Of a stretch of 64,000 nucleotides of DNA, positions 46,254-57,436 are shown piece by piece. Source of the stretch: Brachypodium distachyon. Lineage: Eukaryota; Streptophyta; Magnoliopsida; Poales; Poaceae. The stretch is taken from NCBI RefSeq assembly GCF_000005505.3, contig NC_016134.3, positions 35,092,150 to 35,156,149 of the forward strand, given 5' to 3'. A model generated the notes under the pieces. It had not been told where the DNA came from, made no database searches, and saw only the letters and a program-made list of their open reading frames with translations. How positions within the stretch are numbered: position 1 is the stretch's first letter; each line of letters starts with the position of its first letter. A program made the translations under genes and the position numbers.

Positions 46254-47395
46254 GCGAGCGGTCGAAACCCTAGCCCGTCACTTTCCTCGCCTGCGCGTCG
46301 CTTTCCTAGCAGACCAGCTGTGGGCCGTCTTCCTCCCCGGGTGAAGCCCTGCCGGTATTTCACGCCGCTGCCGCCGCCGTCCCTGAGCCCGAGCCGCCCC
46401 GAGCCCGCGCCGCCCTGAGCCCGCCGCTGTCCCCGAGCCCGCGCGCGCCGTCGTCTCCCTCTTCCGACCGCCCTCCCCGAGCTCTCCTCCGACCCCGAGC
46501 TTCCTCTGCGCCGTCTTCCTCTGCCGTCTTCCTCCTCCCCGAGCGCGCGCCGCCGTCTCCCTCAACCACAAGTGTGCGCCTCTGCCTCATTCTCCTCTGC
46601 CTCCCTCCCTCTCCTCTAATTTAGGGTTAGGATTTAGGATTAGGGTTAGCAGTGTAGTTTCTTGCTGTTAATTTAGGGTTAGGATTTAGGGTTAGGGTTA
46701 GCATTGTAGTTTCTTGCTGTTAATTCAAATCATTTAGCTTGGTCCAAGCAGTGGAAATTGGGTTTTAATGTGGTATTCTCCTTCGTTTGGCCCAATTACT
46801 GCTGATGTATAGGTGTTTATTGATCTTGCACCTGTGGTTTAAACATCTTGCTGCTGTATAGGTGTTGGTTAGTACAATTTTATAGCTGCGAAGAAATACA
46901 TGCTGCTGTTTATATGAAATACATGCTGTTGTATAGCTGCGAAGAAATACATGCCATTTTAGGTGTTTTAAATGCTACACATATATTAGATGCTGTCATA
47001 TATACATGCTGTCATATATTAGATGTTGTCATATATGCTATACATGATATGGATCTTATATGTGAATTGTGGGCCCGACCATCATGTCGGGTCATTGGAG
47101 AAGGGGCCGGCGATCGTGCTGAGGGGGTACATATGCGGGTGGGTTTTTTATGCAGGTTTCGAGCTCCTAGTGGAGAAAATTTGCTAGTTTTTTAGCATAG
47201 GTCATGCCGAAATTTTCGGCCGATATATATTTGATGGTTTTGATGGCATAGGTACGAAATGGGAAAGAGTAGCCAGAAACCAGTTTTGATCGGGAGGAGG
47301 TAGATCGTGTCGATGAAGAGTCTTCATCGGGAGAGCAAATTGCCAACTCTGGCTCAGGTAGTTCTTGTTCAGAAGAGCCCGACAACGAGTGACGG
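46254..47395 (+). other. Leader and first intron region of the second CACTA gene
   Basis: GC-rich 46260-46620, then AT-rich with repeats of aaatacatgctg and catatatgct (46880-47045). Short acidic text (DEESSSGEQIANSGSGSS) at about 47317-47370, before a TGA, suggests a 5' coding exon with a stop. The antisense frames here are shadows. Confidence 0.4.
46618..46725 (+). repeat. Telo-box-rich 52-bp tandem duplication
   Basis: Two 52-bp units at 46618 and 46670, each with several TTAGGGTT and one gtgtagtttcttgctgtt-like tail. TTAGGGTT is the plant telomere/telo-box motif (AAACCCTAA). It is placed in the leader or first intron of the second CACTA gene. Confidence 0.8.
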
Positions 47396-48133
47396 GTGGA
47401 AGAGAGTAACCCGCAGCCTTCTGAAACTCCCGCTAAGAAGCAAAGGAAGAAGACGCCGAGGGGGAGCCACAACTTGAAGGAGTTCTGTTACGTGCTCACC
47501 CGGCACTCTGAGAGAGGCCGCCCGGAGTCGCCTGAGAGGGCACAGAAGGCCTTCACAACGACCTGTGGATCCGTTGCATGCAAGTATTGCAAGATCACCG
47601 ACGAGTGGAGTGACATCTCCCAAGTCGTTAGAGACATGTGCATCGCGGACGTTGCAAGGAGGTTCCAAGTCACCGACGAGTGGCGTGAGTGATTTCTAGC
47701 GGCCGTCAACATAGCAGTCTGCAATGGACTTGCTAATTGGAAAACCACCGCTAGAAAGTGGATGGACAAACCGTACGAGATCATCAAGAAGAAATGGCCG
47801 TCGGTAACTGATGAGGCCGAATGGGAAAAGTTCAAGAAGGAATCGTCTGACCCAGCCTTCATTGCGAAAAGTGAACGCATGAGGGCGCTGCGCTTGAGGA
47901 AGCCCTTGAACCATAGGCTAGGGAGTGCAGGGAAAGAGGGGAAGAAGAAGGTCTGGCGCAAGCAGTACCGAATTCTTGAGGCGGCGGGCAGGGTGCCTCC
48001 AATGCATGACATGCTGGAGGACCAACGTGCTAGAGAATATGCACGTCAGCACATGACACCAGAGGAGTGGGCGGGCATTGAGCCAATGCAGCCGCCTGTC
48101 AAAAATTTTACGGTAAGGTTCACGTGCATTTAG
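47396..48133 (+). pseudogene. CACTA second gene: Transposase_24-like (TnpA-type) region
   Basis: Basic SETPAKKQRKKTPRGSHNLK leads to FTTTCGSVACKYCKITDEWS, and a TGA at 47691 interrupts an otherwise continuous frame. Then come GLANWKTTARKWMDKPYEII, KESSDPAFIAKSERMRALRL, KPLNHRLGSAGKEGKKKVWR and MTPEEWAGIEPM. This is the conserved putative plant transposase (Ptta/En/Spm, Transposase_24) pattern; such proteins are thought to bind the subterminal repeats. It is followed by a splice-like site and a second exon from 48202 (ENAHKWEESKWSETSDNSVQ). The single stop near 47691 could be a recent mutation. Confidence 0.8.
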
Positions 48134-48201
48134 TTGTTTGCGGCGTTAATTATGACACTCCCAATCCATATAGACTCACGTCATGTCTTATATGATAACA
48201 G

Positions 48202-49110
48202 GAAAATGCCCACAAATGGGAGGAGAGCAAGTGGTCAGAAACCTCCGACAACTCCGTGCAGAGCAAGAGGTGGGAGTCGGCTGTGACCGCCAGTCTTGCA
48301 AAAGGCGGAGCACACGGGCCGTGTTCTAGGAAAAGGCGAAGGGGCCTGCTGGGATGATTATTTCCCGCCTGCTCCGAAGCGAAGCAGGGTCCAGAAAAAA
48401 CTCCCCGCTTCTTTTGAGATAATAGAACAAGCTAAGGCGGAGGCGTGAGAGCATGCATCTATCGTGTCTCAAGAGGTGTCGCGGGAATATGCAGTGCAAG
48501 CCGTCCATCATTTGGTGTCGGCATTGGCCAAAGACCACCCCACCCTTGGCGCCATACTCGGGGGAGGAGTGGAAGATTTGAGGAACCTCCTTCCTCCTCT
48601 TCCTCCTCTTCCCCCGTGAAAGAGCACCCCGCTGAAGAGCAGCGCCGCCTCCGACACACGTATGGAGGACGAAGACACCTACACCCCAGGTTACAGCCCG
48701 GCTCCTAGCATGGACAATCCCCCCGCTAGCCAACCTTCCCCAAGCGAGGGCAGCTGGGATAACGATCCGGGTCCGAGCGACAACATCCTTGTAAGCAATC
48801 TTTTCAAACTCTTTTTCACTCCTTACCTTCATGAATAAAGATCTTACACACATATGCCTTCTTCTTGTTACGCGCAGGCACCGGTGAAGTGTCGTATCCA
48901 CGTTGACAAGCCTGGGAAGCCTGTAGGTGCCATTGGCCGCCTGATGCCCAGACAATCACCGCCACTGGTGCACGGCATTCTCATGAACGACGCACAAGTG
49001 AGTGTGATGGTGGACTCCGTCATCGAGGAGCATCGGGATTATGCTTTCCCGCTACCTCTGGAGGAAGGCGTGGATATCCTAGGCGGTTGTCCAAACTACT
49101 GAATTATGTG
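48202..49110 (+). pseudogene. CACTA second gene: middle exons (DUF8039-like)
   Basis: 48202-48360 encodes a basic stretch followed by stops. A segment at about 48430-48790 encodes SREYAVQAVHHLVSALAKDH and a Pro- and Ser-rich linker PGYSPAPSMDNPPASQPSPS. After an intron, the exon from about 48880 gives PVKCRIHVDKPGKPVGAIGR, GILMNDAQVSVMVDSVIEEH and PLPLEEGVDILGG, matching the small beta-rich domain (DUF8039 type) found after Transposase_24 in grass CACTA proteins. Several stops and frame changes are present. Confidence 0.55.
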
Positions 49111-49489
49111 GCCTAGGAGCTTGGTATCTTTCTACAACCAGCGCCGGCCCTCTATAACTCCACCTCCCTCCGCCCACAAAGGTACTTCTCATTCGCCGCT
49201 CGGCTTTTCTCCTAGGATACTTCCTCTTGTCGATGCCGGCGGAGATGAAGAGCGGGCAATGTCGATGCCTGCATAGCTCAAAGATAGCCAGACCACAGGG
49301 TCGGCGCAGGCTGGAAGCGTCCCTCCCACCTTCTCTCTCTTGGGTGCCGCTGAGTCCATGGGTGGCCACAAGATCGATGACAAGTACAAGGCAGAGGAGC
49401 AGAAGGCATGGGACAGTAAGAGGAGGCATAAAAAGAGGGGGCGTGGCGGCAAGACCATCAAGTAGTCCTCCAATGTCACTCAAGATGAG
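49111..49489 (+). other. Linker part of the second CACTA gene
   Basis: Low-complexity, Lys- and Arg-rich at its end, leading into the protease part. No conserved domain seen. Long minus-strand frames here are shadows. Confidence 0.4.
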
Positions 49490-50667
49490 ATGCACCATGT
49501 GCCTGACATAACTGGAGTCTGGGAGGACAATAGGCCTGACATTCTCATCAAGAACCCATATCAAGGCCAGAGATTCGAAGACGGATCCTATTTCGTGGCT
49601 AGAGAGTTCGACCGGGTGCTTATTTACTATCCTGGAAGACCGATGGTCACCAAAGATTCCCTGCGTGCCGTGTCCAGAGAGATGCAAGAGTTTCATCAGT
49701 TCTACATGCAAACATCAGCTGGTTCTCAACAGCATACCCAACAGATCAATGTTAGAATCCCAAAAGACTATGGCTTCTTTGACCAAGAAACCGGGAACAT
49801 TCAGGAACGTCCTATCACCTTTGGTGTGGAGTTCAACGAACTGTTCCACCTCTTCAACCGCCAAAAGCTTGATATCAACCTCTTAAGGCTGTGGTCTGCC
49901 TACCAAATAAGAGAACTGCGGCGATTGGAGGTCAAAAAAGTAGCCATTCTAGACCCCGCGATGTTCAACTACGGTGACATCGGTCTTGAGCCTTAAAAGG
50001 ATGCCTCAAGAACCATGGCATCTAAATACTTGGTGGCATGTCTCGAGAAATACGCAGACCACGACTTCATCCTCTTCTTCCTTAATTTGGAGTAAGTTGA
50101 ATTTTATATATGGAACCGTTTGTTTTTTGTAAATCAGTCTTTCTTATACACCCTTAGATACTAAAGTTTGTTTCTTTTGAAAACAAAGACCATTGGGTGA
50201 CACTACTCATTTGTTTGCCTTGGTCCGAGGTGTACTACTTCGATTCACTACTTCCGAAGAAGGGTGTTCGAGGTAGGTTCTGGAAACCCATCAAATCACT
50301 CATTAACACTGCCTGGAAAGTGGCGACCAAGGAAAAACTAGCTAGTAAAGGCTATAAAGACGAGCCTCACCACAACCACAGGTTCCCTTGCCAGCAACAG
50401 CCGCCAGGCAGTGTGTCCTGTGGCTACTACTGCTGTCACATCCTTATGGAGAATGCCAGCATGTTCAAGCCTGAGTGGAAGGGGTCAGTCGCGGCGATGG
50501 AAGAGTACTGGCGGCCTCGAATGACAATGGGACACCGACCTAAATGGGTCGTCTATAACATTCAAAGGGAGTTCGCCCATCTCATAAACAATGAGGTCAT
50601 CAAGCCTAGTGGGGACTTCTTCGAACGCATGGAACAAGTCGTGTCTAGGGTTCACCCACAACAATAG
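49490..50667 (+). pseudogene. CACTA second gene: C48 (Ulp1-like) cysteine peptidase domain
   Basis: The upstream part (IPKDYGFFDQETGNIQERPI, FNELFHLFNRQKLDINLLRL) is the helical lead-in common in transposon C48 proteins. TAA at 49994 and an intron-like gap (about 50093-50188) precede the catalytic region. There DHWVTLLICL supplies His, VYYFDSLLPK Asp, FPCQQQPPGSVSCGYYCCH the Gln and nucleophile Cys. So the His-Asp-Gln-Cys set of SUMO/ubiquitin-like proteases is intact. The frame then continues to FERMEQVVSRVHPQQ and TAG. Ulp1-type domains cleave SUMO or related isopeptide bonds; the role in transposons is unknown. The stop at 49994 may inactivate this copy. Confidence 0.85.
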
Positions 50668-50844
50668 ATTCAAGCTTGAAATGAGATACATTTGTATTCT
50701 TTATATGCTTCCATGAAATTTTGACACTTTGTAATTACGCTTGTATGGAATTTTGACACTGTAATCAATGTCGTGAAGTGAGATACATTGGTATTCTTTA
50801 TATGCTTTATATGATGCGGCTTATATACATTTGTATGCTTTAAA

Positions 50845-50944
50845 TGATGTGATGTGATGTGATGTGATGTGATGTGATGTGATGTGATGTGATGTGATGT
50901 GATGTGATGTGATGTGATGTGATGTGATGTGATGTGATGTGATG
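50845..50944. repeat. (GATGT)20 microsatellite
   Basis: Twenty perfect pentanucleotide units in 100 bp, in the 3' UTR region of the second CACTA gene. A minus-strand frame of repeated His-His-Ile-Thr-Ser here is an artefact of the repeat. Confidence 0.95.
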
Positions 50945-51084
50945 CGGCTTTATATGTATTTTTCTGTGATGAGATACATTTTTCTGTGATGAGATACATT
51001 ATGTGCTGTGCTGTATATAATTTTCTGTATATTTCCTGTGTATTTACTGTGGTTTTAATTATTTTTTTAAATACCGAAAATGTA

Positions 51085-51358
51085 TCAGTGTCAGTCCCTC
51101 GACCGACACTGATGTGGCAACGCGACCGTTACTGATGATATATACATCAGTAACGGTCGGGAAAGATCGACCGCCACTGATGTATATGTACATCAGTAAC
51201 GGTCGCTCCGACCATTACTCATGATGGTACAGCAGTAACGGTCGGAGCGACCATTACTGATGATGGGTATCATCAGTAACACGAAGTTAGTAACGGCAGC
51301 CCCGACCATTACTGATGTTGTTTTTCGACCGTTACTGATAAGCCTTTCCGTAGTAGTG
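51085..51358. mobile_element. Right terminus and subterminal repeats of the CACTA element
   Basis: About eleven copies of CAGTAACGGTCG-like motifs in both orientations, ending in TTTCCGTAGTAGTG at 51358. Sequence beyond 51358 is unrelated. Confidence 0.85.
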
Positions 51359-52532
51359 TCATTTGTCTAACGTACATGTGTCAAGTGTATAAAGGAAAGG
51401 ACAATACACAAGTGTCATCCAAATGGACTTGTCTAAAGAACTAGAAAGAAGTGGTTACACCTTGTTTTACCAATGTGGTCCTCCTGTAGTTTAACCTTTG
51501 CTTTTAAGTCGAAACCCCTCCCATCCAAGTACTCTTATGTCATGCATGTACAAACCTTTTATTGTGCATGTACGTCTTCCTTTTGTCATGCATGTGGTTC
51601 ATTCTAATCATTGACATGAATCAGCTGATGTAAAAAAACAGGGATACTTTTATCTTGGTACTGTGGGTTTGGGTAAACTCTTATTATGTTTTGTAAACCT
51701 CAGTGAGTCGTAGTGTGTGGGTGTTCGGCGGATGAAGGTGGCATAACTATAGTGCCTGCTGTCCGTTGTCTTGTTTGCTTTCGTCTTTGTTTCCCCTTCT
51801 TTTGTGTTTTTTTTGTTGTCGCTGTTCTGTTGGAACTATTCCCCTTTCTTAATGGAATGAGTGTCCTGGGAAACTTATGCTAGGGAACACATGTGTCTGC
51901 TTAATTTAGCAGCGTGAATATACCCTTGAGAGTGAGGTGCATTTGTTTTATATACCAACAAAAATATTTTTTGAAAAAATGGAGAGACAAAAGAACATCA
52001 ATATATATACGGAGCACATACACACCTTGAATCATCACCTTAAAAGAAGAATGCACTGTTTCCCGGGCGACTCATTCCGGTAGATTCCATGAAACAAATG
52101 CCATCAGGCGGTGTAGGTTCAACGGATCTTGCTTTGGGGTTGAAAGAGACAATCAAGTAGCGCTAGGACTGCCCCAACTTTTCTTTAATTCCAGCTATAT
52201 AGCTAGCTAGTCGAAGAGTCCATGTCAACAAATTGATCAGACGACTATTGCATCGTCAAATCAGATGGGGCTAGGAGAGACTATCGATAGTACAGGTCAT
52301 GAACAGGGAAGAGTTAAAAGGTTATTGCCTTGAGTTAGACCCAGCGAACCTGTCAATATATACTCTCCGTGCCCACGTGTTTCTTGTTCTCACTGGTGTC
52401 TCCATCACTCGGGAAAGGCCCGGAAATCAGAAATTAAATGTTTCCACATGTAGTACAGATGCAGAAGAGCTACCCTTTTCTGTAAAATTAACAGTTAGGA
52501 GAGGTCACAATATGCACAACAACGATAAATAA
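51359..52532. other. Intergenic, nothing recognised
   Basis: Right flank of the CACTA element. No supported gene. Confidence 0.35.
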
Positions 52533-52534
52533 TA

Positions 52535-52636
52535 CTCTCCGTCCCATATTAAGTGTCGTAATATTACATGCATCTATACGTATTTTAGTACATAGATACA
52601 GACAAATTTGATTCATTTAATATGGGACGGACGGAG
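52535..52636. mobile_element. Complete Stowaway MITE with TA duplication
   Basis: Left CTCTCCGTCCCATATTAAG; right TTTAATATGGGACGGACGGAG, flanked by TA at 52533-52534 and 52637-52638. 102 bp. The best-preserved member of the family also seen near 11900 and 31110. Confidence 0.88.
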
Positions 52637-52638
52637 TA

Positions 52639-54978
52639 CTACATCCTCTTATTGATTTATCGTTTCCGTGCAACATATATGCATGGGCACTTTCGCACCT
52701 AATTAATCCGTTCGTTACTGTTTAATTTCTAGATCTCCTATCCTTTTTTATCTTGATTTCTTTTAAACGGACATGACCTCGCTCTGCTGGGGATATGCAT
52801 GCATGCATGGCTGCTGGGATAAGTAGCATTGCTAGGCTGTGGACAATCACGACGAACAGTATGAGGCAGAGATCCCACAGGCTGTATGCATGCATGCGTG
52901 GAACTGATCACGCTGTAGCAACCATATATACGTGCGCCAGTATCTCTGAGTTCAATGTAGCAACAGTTGGAGCTGGCCATTGCTGCAAGGCTATAGCGTA
53001 GCATGGATCGGAGATCAACATCATACCGCCAGGCAACGCATGCAGCATGTTGGGGAACGCTCCAACGCGCATTGCATATGCATGTAGTGCATGCAGCATG
53101 AAGGGCCTTTTAAGATGATCGATACGACCGGTAGGATCTGCATGCAGGAAGGACTCTGGCCGGCCTCTCGGGCTCTCTAAACATGTCATAAATGTTAGCC
53201 TGCAATGCATGCATGCATGCACTGTGGGTGACAAACACAAGTTATGAACCCGGCCGCCTCGATCTTGATTCGTATCATGTCCTTATTCATATATGTATTT
53301 TTCTCTTGTACATGCATAACACTGGTTCTGACTCGGCAGTGGTTTGCCATTCGACGATGTCAGAGGCACTCCTCTCATACATGTCGGAGATCGCTTCTTA
53401 GGTGGTAGTCCTCTAGTCCTATTGTGTTTTGACTAGGTAGTTTTTATGAACGTTTGATTGAAATACAATTAAAAAAGGTAGCCGTCGGATTGTGACGTGT
53501 ATATCTTTTCCCCTTATTGTAATAGTTTGGTGCTTTAATATATTCAGGTGAATAATCTTCCCCCAGTGATTGCCTAAAAAAAATCTTATTCATTTGTTGG
53601 TCAGTCCCTAACTATTGAATTAACATTGGAAATTTGAAGCCAAATAACTTAATTCTTTGCAATTTGTGTCGGGTAATAAAGTCACATCCTTTCGCTCACT
53701 GGATGTGAGATGTAAATGAATGATAGCAACAAGAAAGAATGACCAAGGCCGGCCCAAAATATGGCTATCACATTCTGTATATTAATTATTTTGCACTCCC
53801 GAGACTCAAATAGTCAAAGTATATGACCATCACTGCAATCTGGCCTGTGGATGGGCGGATGAACAATCAGCTTACATATAAATATGACTTTGCTAGAGTG
53901 CAATCGCCTAAAATTAATTGATGAAATTCCGGGGGATGTACTCCACCTACCGGAGAGATGAGGCGCGGACGTTGCTAGTGGAGGCAAGAGGCTGGAGCAT
54001 GAGTCCAAAGCAACGTGCTATTAAAAGATACTCCAAACTGAATTGCATGAAAAAACAGTGTAAACATGGACTCGTTTCACCAGCTTGATGCACGATTTTT
54101 GTTTTATTTTTTGAGAAGGAAGACCCTCGGCTGATGAATCGGTTGATGTGCACAACCATATATTACTCATTGATCAAAAGTGACTGACACCGTTAGACAG
54201 CAATGTCGAACAAGTCGCTCAAAAAAGAAAAAAAACCGAGGTTGTCTACCTCGCAATAGTAATCCCACCAACCTGCCACATACCCTATAACAAGTGACTG
54301 AAACAAATGTTAAACACACAACTCGTAGACAAAGCCGTCCGTCACATGTGGGTCGATGATGACGAATCCAACCGTTGGTCGATCTTGGGATTTTCATCCC
54401 CAAAGCATAGCTTCAACTGATCACCACCTTCAGCAAGGGCACCAGGCATGCAGGTGCATAGATCTGTGTTTTCACCGGATCACGCACATGCTTGTCATCG
54501 AAGGTGCGACTTCCATCAATCCACCTACCGGCCGCCGGCATCTCCGACGGCATCTCACTGGCCGGAAGCAGGAATCGTCCCATACCGTCCCGCTTCCAGT
54601 CATTGTGGCACCGCCTTTGATCCACCTCCTATGGCGACAAACGGAAGTCTTCCCCTAACACGAAAAACAGATTTGACAAGATGACTTCCACATGAGAGGC
54701 ATCGCGTATCACCTATCTAGCCGGATCGAACCTGGTGATCTGAAGGTAGAGTGGCGTCGCAAACATCAGCGCACGGGTCAGCTGCCGGATATATGTTTGA
54801 GACTTACGGATGCACGATGGTTGTGCACGTCACATGCATGGACTCTTTAATCATGTATTATTAGTCACGATTGTTGGAGTCTTCCGTTGTATCACATATC
54901 ATGTAGGCATTAAGTAGTTTACACCTCATCTTCGAAATCTATCCGAGAAGATATTTTAGCCTATGTGAAATGAACGTA
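52639..54978. other. Intergenic, RY-repeat-rich then low-similarity sequence
   Basis: 52790-53230 has many CATGCATG (RY/Sph-like) clusters, for example 52797-52808 and 53205-53220. 54170-54800 resembles non-coding transposon sequence but no ends were found. No gene supported. Confidence 0.35.
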
Positions 54979-55989
54979 CACTATGGGAGAAACCGGCTTT
55001 GCCGGAGGCCAGTGGCCGCCGCGGCTTTCCGTCAGGGCCGCCGGCAAAGCCCGTCGGCACGGAGCTCCACCGGCAAAGGATTCTTTGCCGACGGCTTTCA
55101 CACGGGTCCGTCGGCGAAGCCTTTGCCGGCGGCAAAAACCATGGCCTCCGGCAAAGAAAAGGAGATCACGGCCGGTGGTGGCGTTAACGGCGAAGAACGC
55201 TCTGGGCCCACATGTCGGGCCTTTGCCGGTGGCCAGGGAAAAAGCTGCCGGCAAAGGTCTGACACATGGCTCCTGCCAGGCCGGCCACGCGTGGGGCGCG
55301 GTGGCCCACGTGTCAGCCTTTGCAGGCGGCCAGGTAAAATGCCGCCGGCTAAGGGCAGGCACGTGGCACGCCGCGAGCCGGCCACGCATGTCGCGTGGTG
55401 GCCCACCTGTCGGCCTTTGCCGGTGGCCAGGTAAAATGTCGCCGACAAAGGGCAGGCACGTGGCACGCCGTGAGCCGGCCACGCGTGCCGCGCTGTGGCC
55501 CACATGTCAGCCTTTGCCAACGGCCGGCGAAAATGCTGCCGGCAAAGGCTGACACGTGGCACGATCTGGGGAGAGGCCTGACTTACTCTTTGCCGGCGGC
55601 CAGGACTATGGCCGTCGGCAAAGGAATTTTTTTTTGTTTTTTTATCACAGCAATTAAAAATATTTTAACAGCACATATATATAGATATATATTCAGACAC
55701 ATCACAGCAATACATCCACACAAAATCATACATGCATACACATATAGCATTAACATCACAAGCATATAAACATCTCATGAAAGTCCAAAAATATCACATA
55801 TCTCACAACATAAGTATTACAAGTGTTCATCACATGGTAGCAACATATTACAAGTGTTCATACATGAAAAAAAGGTGACTCGGGCACCTTCAACATCCAC
55901 CACCCATTGCACACGTAGAAACCTATGAAATAGAGTTGGAATAGCATAATTAGATATAAATAAAGGCATTGAAGTGACAATTGTTAGTA

Positions 55990-56810
55990 TTTGAAGCAGA
56001 ATTTAGCCATTTGGCTCAAAAATGAAGCAATGGTCACATAAATGAGCCAAATGGCCCAGAAATGCCACCAAGGCACCATTTTCGAGCCATTATGGCTCAT
56101 TTGACTCCAAGATGGTGCCATAGTTGCATAAATGAGCCAAATGGCCCAAAAAGGCCTCAAATGCACCATCTTGGCTCGAAAACGAGCCATTTGGCTACAT
56201 TATGCCAGCATGGAACCATTTTTGAGCCAATATGGTTCATTGTGCTTCAAAAATGGCACTAAGGCACCATTTTGGAGCCAAATGACCCCTAAATGCTCTA
56301 AAATGGTATGATGGCACCATTTTGGAGCGAATATGGCTCATTTGGCTCCAACACGGTGCCTTGGTCGCATAAATGTGCCAAATGGCCCAAAAATGCCACC
56401 AAGGCACCATTTTGGCTGCAAAACGAGCCATTTCGCTTCCTTATGTCACCATGCCTCCATTTTGGAGCCAACATGGCTCATCTGGCTCCAAATTGGTGAC
56501 ATTTTGGAGCCAAATGGCACAAAAATGGCACCAAGACACCATTTTGGAGCCAAATCACTCCTAAATGGTCTAAATGATACCAAGGTACCATTTTGAAGCC
56601 AGTATGGCTCATTTGGCTCCTAAATGGTGCCTTGGTGGCATAAATGAGCCAAATGCTCCAAAATGCCACCAAGGCACCATTTTCGAGCCAATATGGCCCA
56701 TTTGGTTCCAAAATGGTGCCCTGGTGGCATAAATGAGCCAAATGACCAAAAATGCCACCAAGGCACCATTTTGGAGCCAAGTGAGCCCTCTTGGCTCTAA
56801 AATGGGATCT
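55990..56810. repeat. Array of dyad-symmetric repeats (GGTGCC...TTGGCTC)
   Basis: Irregular array, with repeated joins every 88-140 bp. Recurrent blocks are ccaccaaggcaccattttgg, agccaatatggctcatttgg, ctccaaaatggtgcc and ttggtggcataaatgagcca, each also present as its reverse complement. Each unit can therefore fold on itself. It lies inside the CACTA element, between its subterminal repeats and its TnpA-like exon. Confidence 0.85.
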
Positions 56811-57084
56811 ATGTCACTATGTGATGCTAGGTTATGCAGTTCTATGTTGTGGAGACAAGAAAGTAAGTTTTCAAAACAACGGACCTCGAGAAGAGACAAG
56901 TTTTTGGCAACTTACCCGAGTCAGTGCCCAGGAGCAGGTGACTGGCCAAGAGGGTTGCCTCCAGCAAGGCTTGCGTGTGAAGAAGGGTCATTCGAGCCAC
57001 AGCCGGATTGATGCTGTTGCACAGATCATTGTCGTTACAATGAAATGCGAAAAGACACGAGACGGCGAATGAAGAACAACTAAC

Positions 57085-57249
57085 CTGCTGTGAGAACTGC
57101 CGTGCACCTGGACGACTGCGTATACTAGCACTCGAGCTCTTGGAAGTAGCCTTCAGGTGAGGTAGGCTGGGAGCGGTGCTCGGATCAATGGTTCCGTTCC
57201 CGAAGACCAGCCTACCGTGCTTCTTGCCTCCTCCCGCCCTCCCGACCAC
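57085..57249 (-). pseudogene. TnpA-like exon of the CACTA element
   Basis: Minus-strand text GGGKKHGRLVFGNGTIDPST, then APSLPHLKATSKSS and RPGARQFSQQ, ends at CAGCAG|GTTAG, a good donor. The GKKHGR...GDG/GNG...PSL pattern is the N-terminal signature I associate with ORF1/TnpA-type proteins of grass CACTA elements. The frame begins at a non-ATG codon, so this is an internal or truncated exon. Confidence 0.5.
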
Positions 57250-57436
57250 TTCCGGTAGTGGTAGTGGCCTTTTGTTATCTGTTAATTTATATATAGACCT
57301 AGTTAGATCTCCTTCTTATCTATTAGGCGTTTGGAATCTATATGCGTCTATGACCGCCTGTCTCGGTCCAACTTGTACTATAAATAAGGCTTCTGTGTAG
57401 CTTCTCAGACGTAGATCACTAATCTGACAAACCAGG

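Larger units (their letters stand above)
43821..51358 (+). mobile_element. Large CACTA element, left end missing
   Basis: Order: TnpD remnant, internal inverted-pair repeat block, second gene (Transposase_24-like, DUF8039-like, C48 peptidase), right subterminal repeats, right terminus. The right end reads TTTCCGTAGTAGTG, which is CACTACTACGGAAA in reverse complement. No left CACTACTACGG was found to the left of TnpD, where Gypsy LTR sequence intervenes, so the left end has been lost. Confidence 0.75.
54979..57249. mobile_element. CACTA element of the CTTTGCCGGCGGC family, right end not found
   Basis: Left terminus CACTATGGGAGAAACCGGC at 54979. It is followed by about 600 bp of GC-rich subterminal repeats (tttgccggcggc, gccggcaaag, in both orientations) to about 55625. 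Then come an AT-rich part, the dyad array and a minus-strand TnpA-like exon. The CACTATGGGAGAAACC end is familiar from grass CACTA families. No right end GGTTTCTCCCATAGTG was found, so the element is truncated near 57250. Confidence 0.78.

Noticed and set aside
46278..46590. Minus-strand Arg/Gly-rich frames
   Set aside because: Shadow of the GC-rich leader of the second CACTA gene.
48326..49711. Minus-strand frames of 209 and 210 residues
   Set aside because: Antisense to the CACTA second gene, without conserved motifs.
50670..50999. 109-residue minus frame with His-His-Ile-Thr-Ser repeats
   Set aside because: Direct product of the (GATGT)20 microsatellite.
54961..55562. Frames up to 189 residues on both strands
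   Set aside because: They are the GCCGGCAAAG-type subterminal repeats of a CACTA element read as protein.
54979..55562. Repeats with spacers that could suggest a CRISPR or satellite array
   Set aside because: Both orientations and a CACTATGGGAG terminus identify a transposon end.
55984..56899. Set of overlapping 60-100-residue frames on both strands with repeated WAIWLIYATKAP-type text
   Set aside because: They are translations of the dyad repeat array; repetition, not coding, keeps them open.
57250..57420. Possible solo LTR with a TATA-like ctataaataagg
   Set aside because: No matching TG...CA ends or target duplication could be defined.
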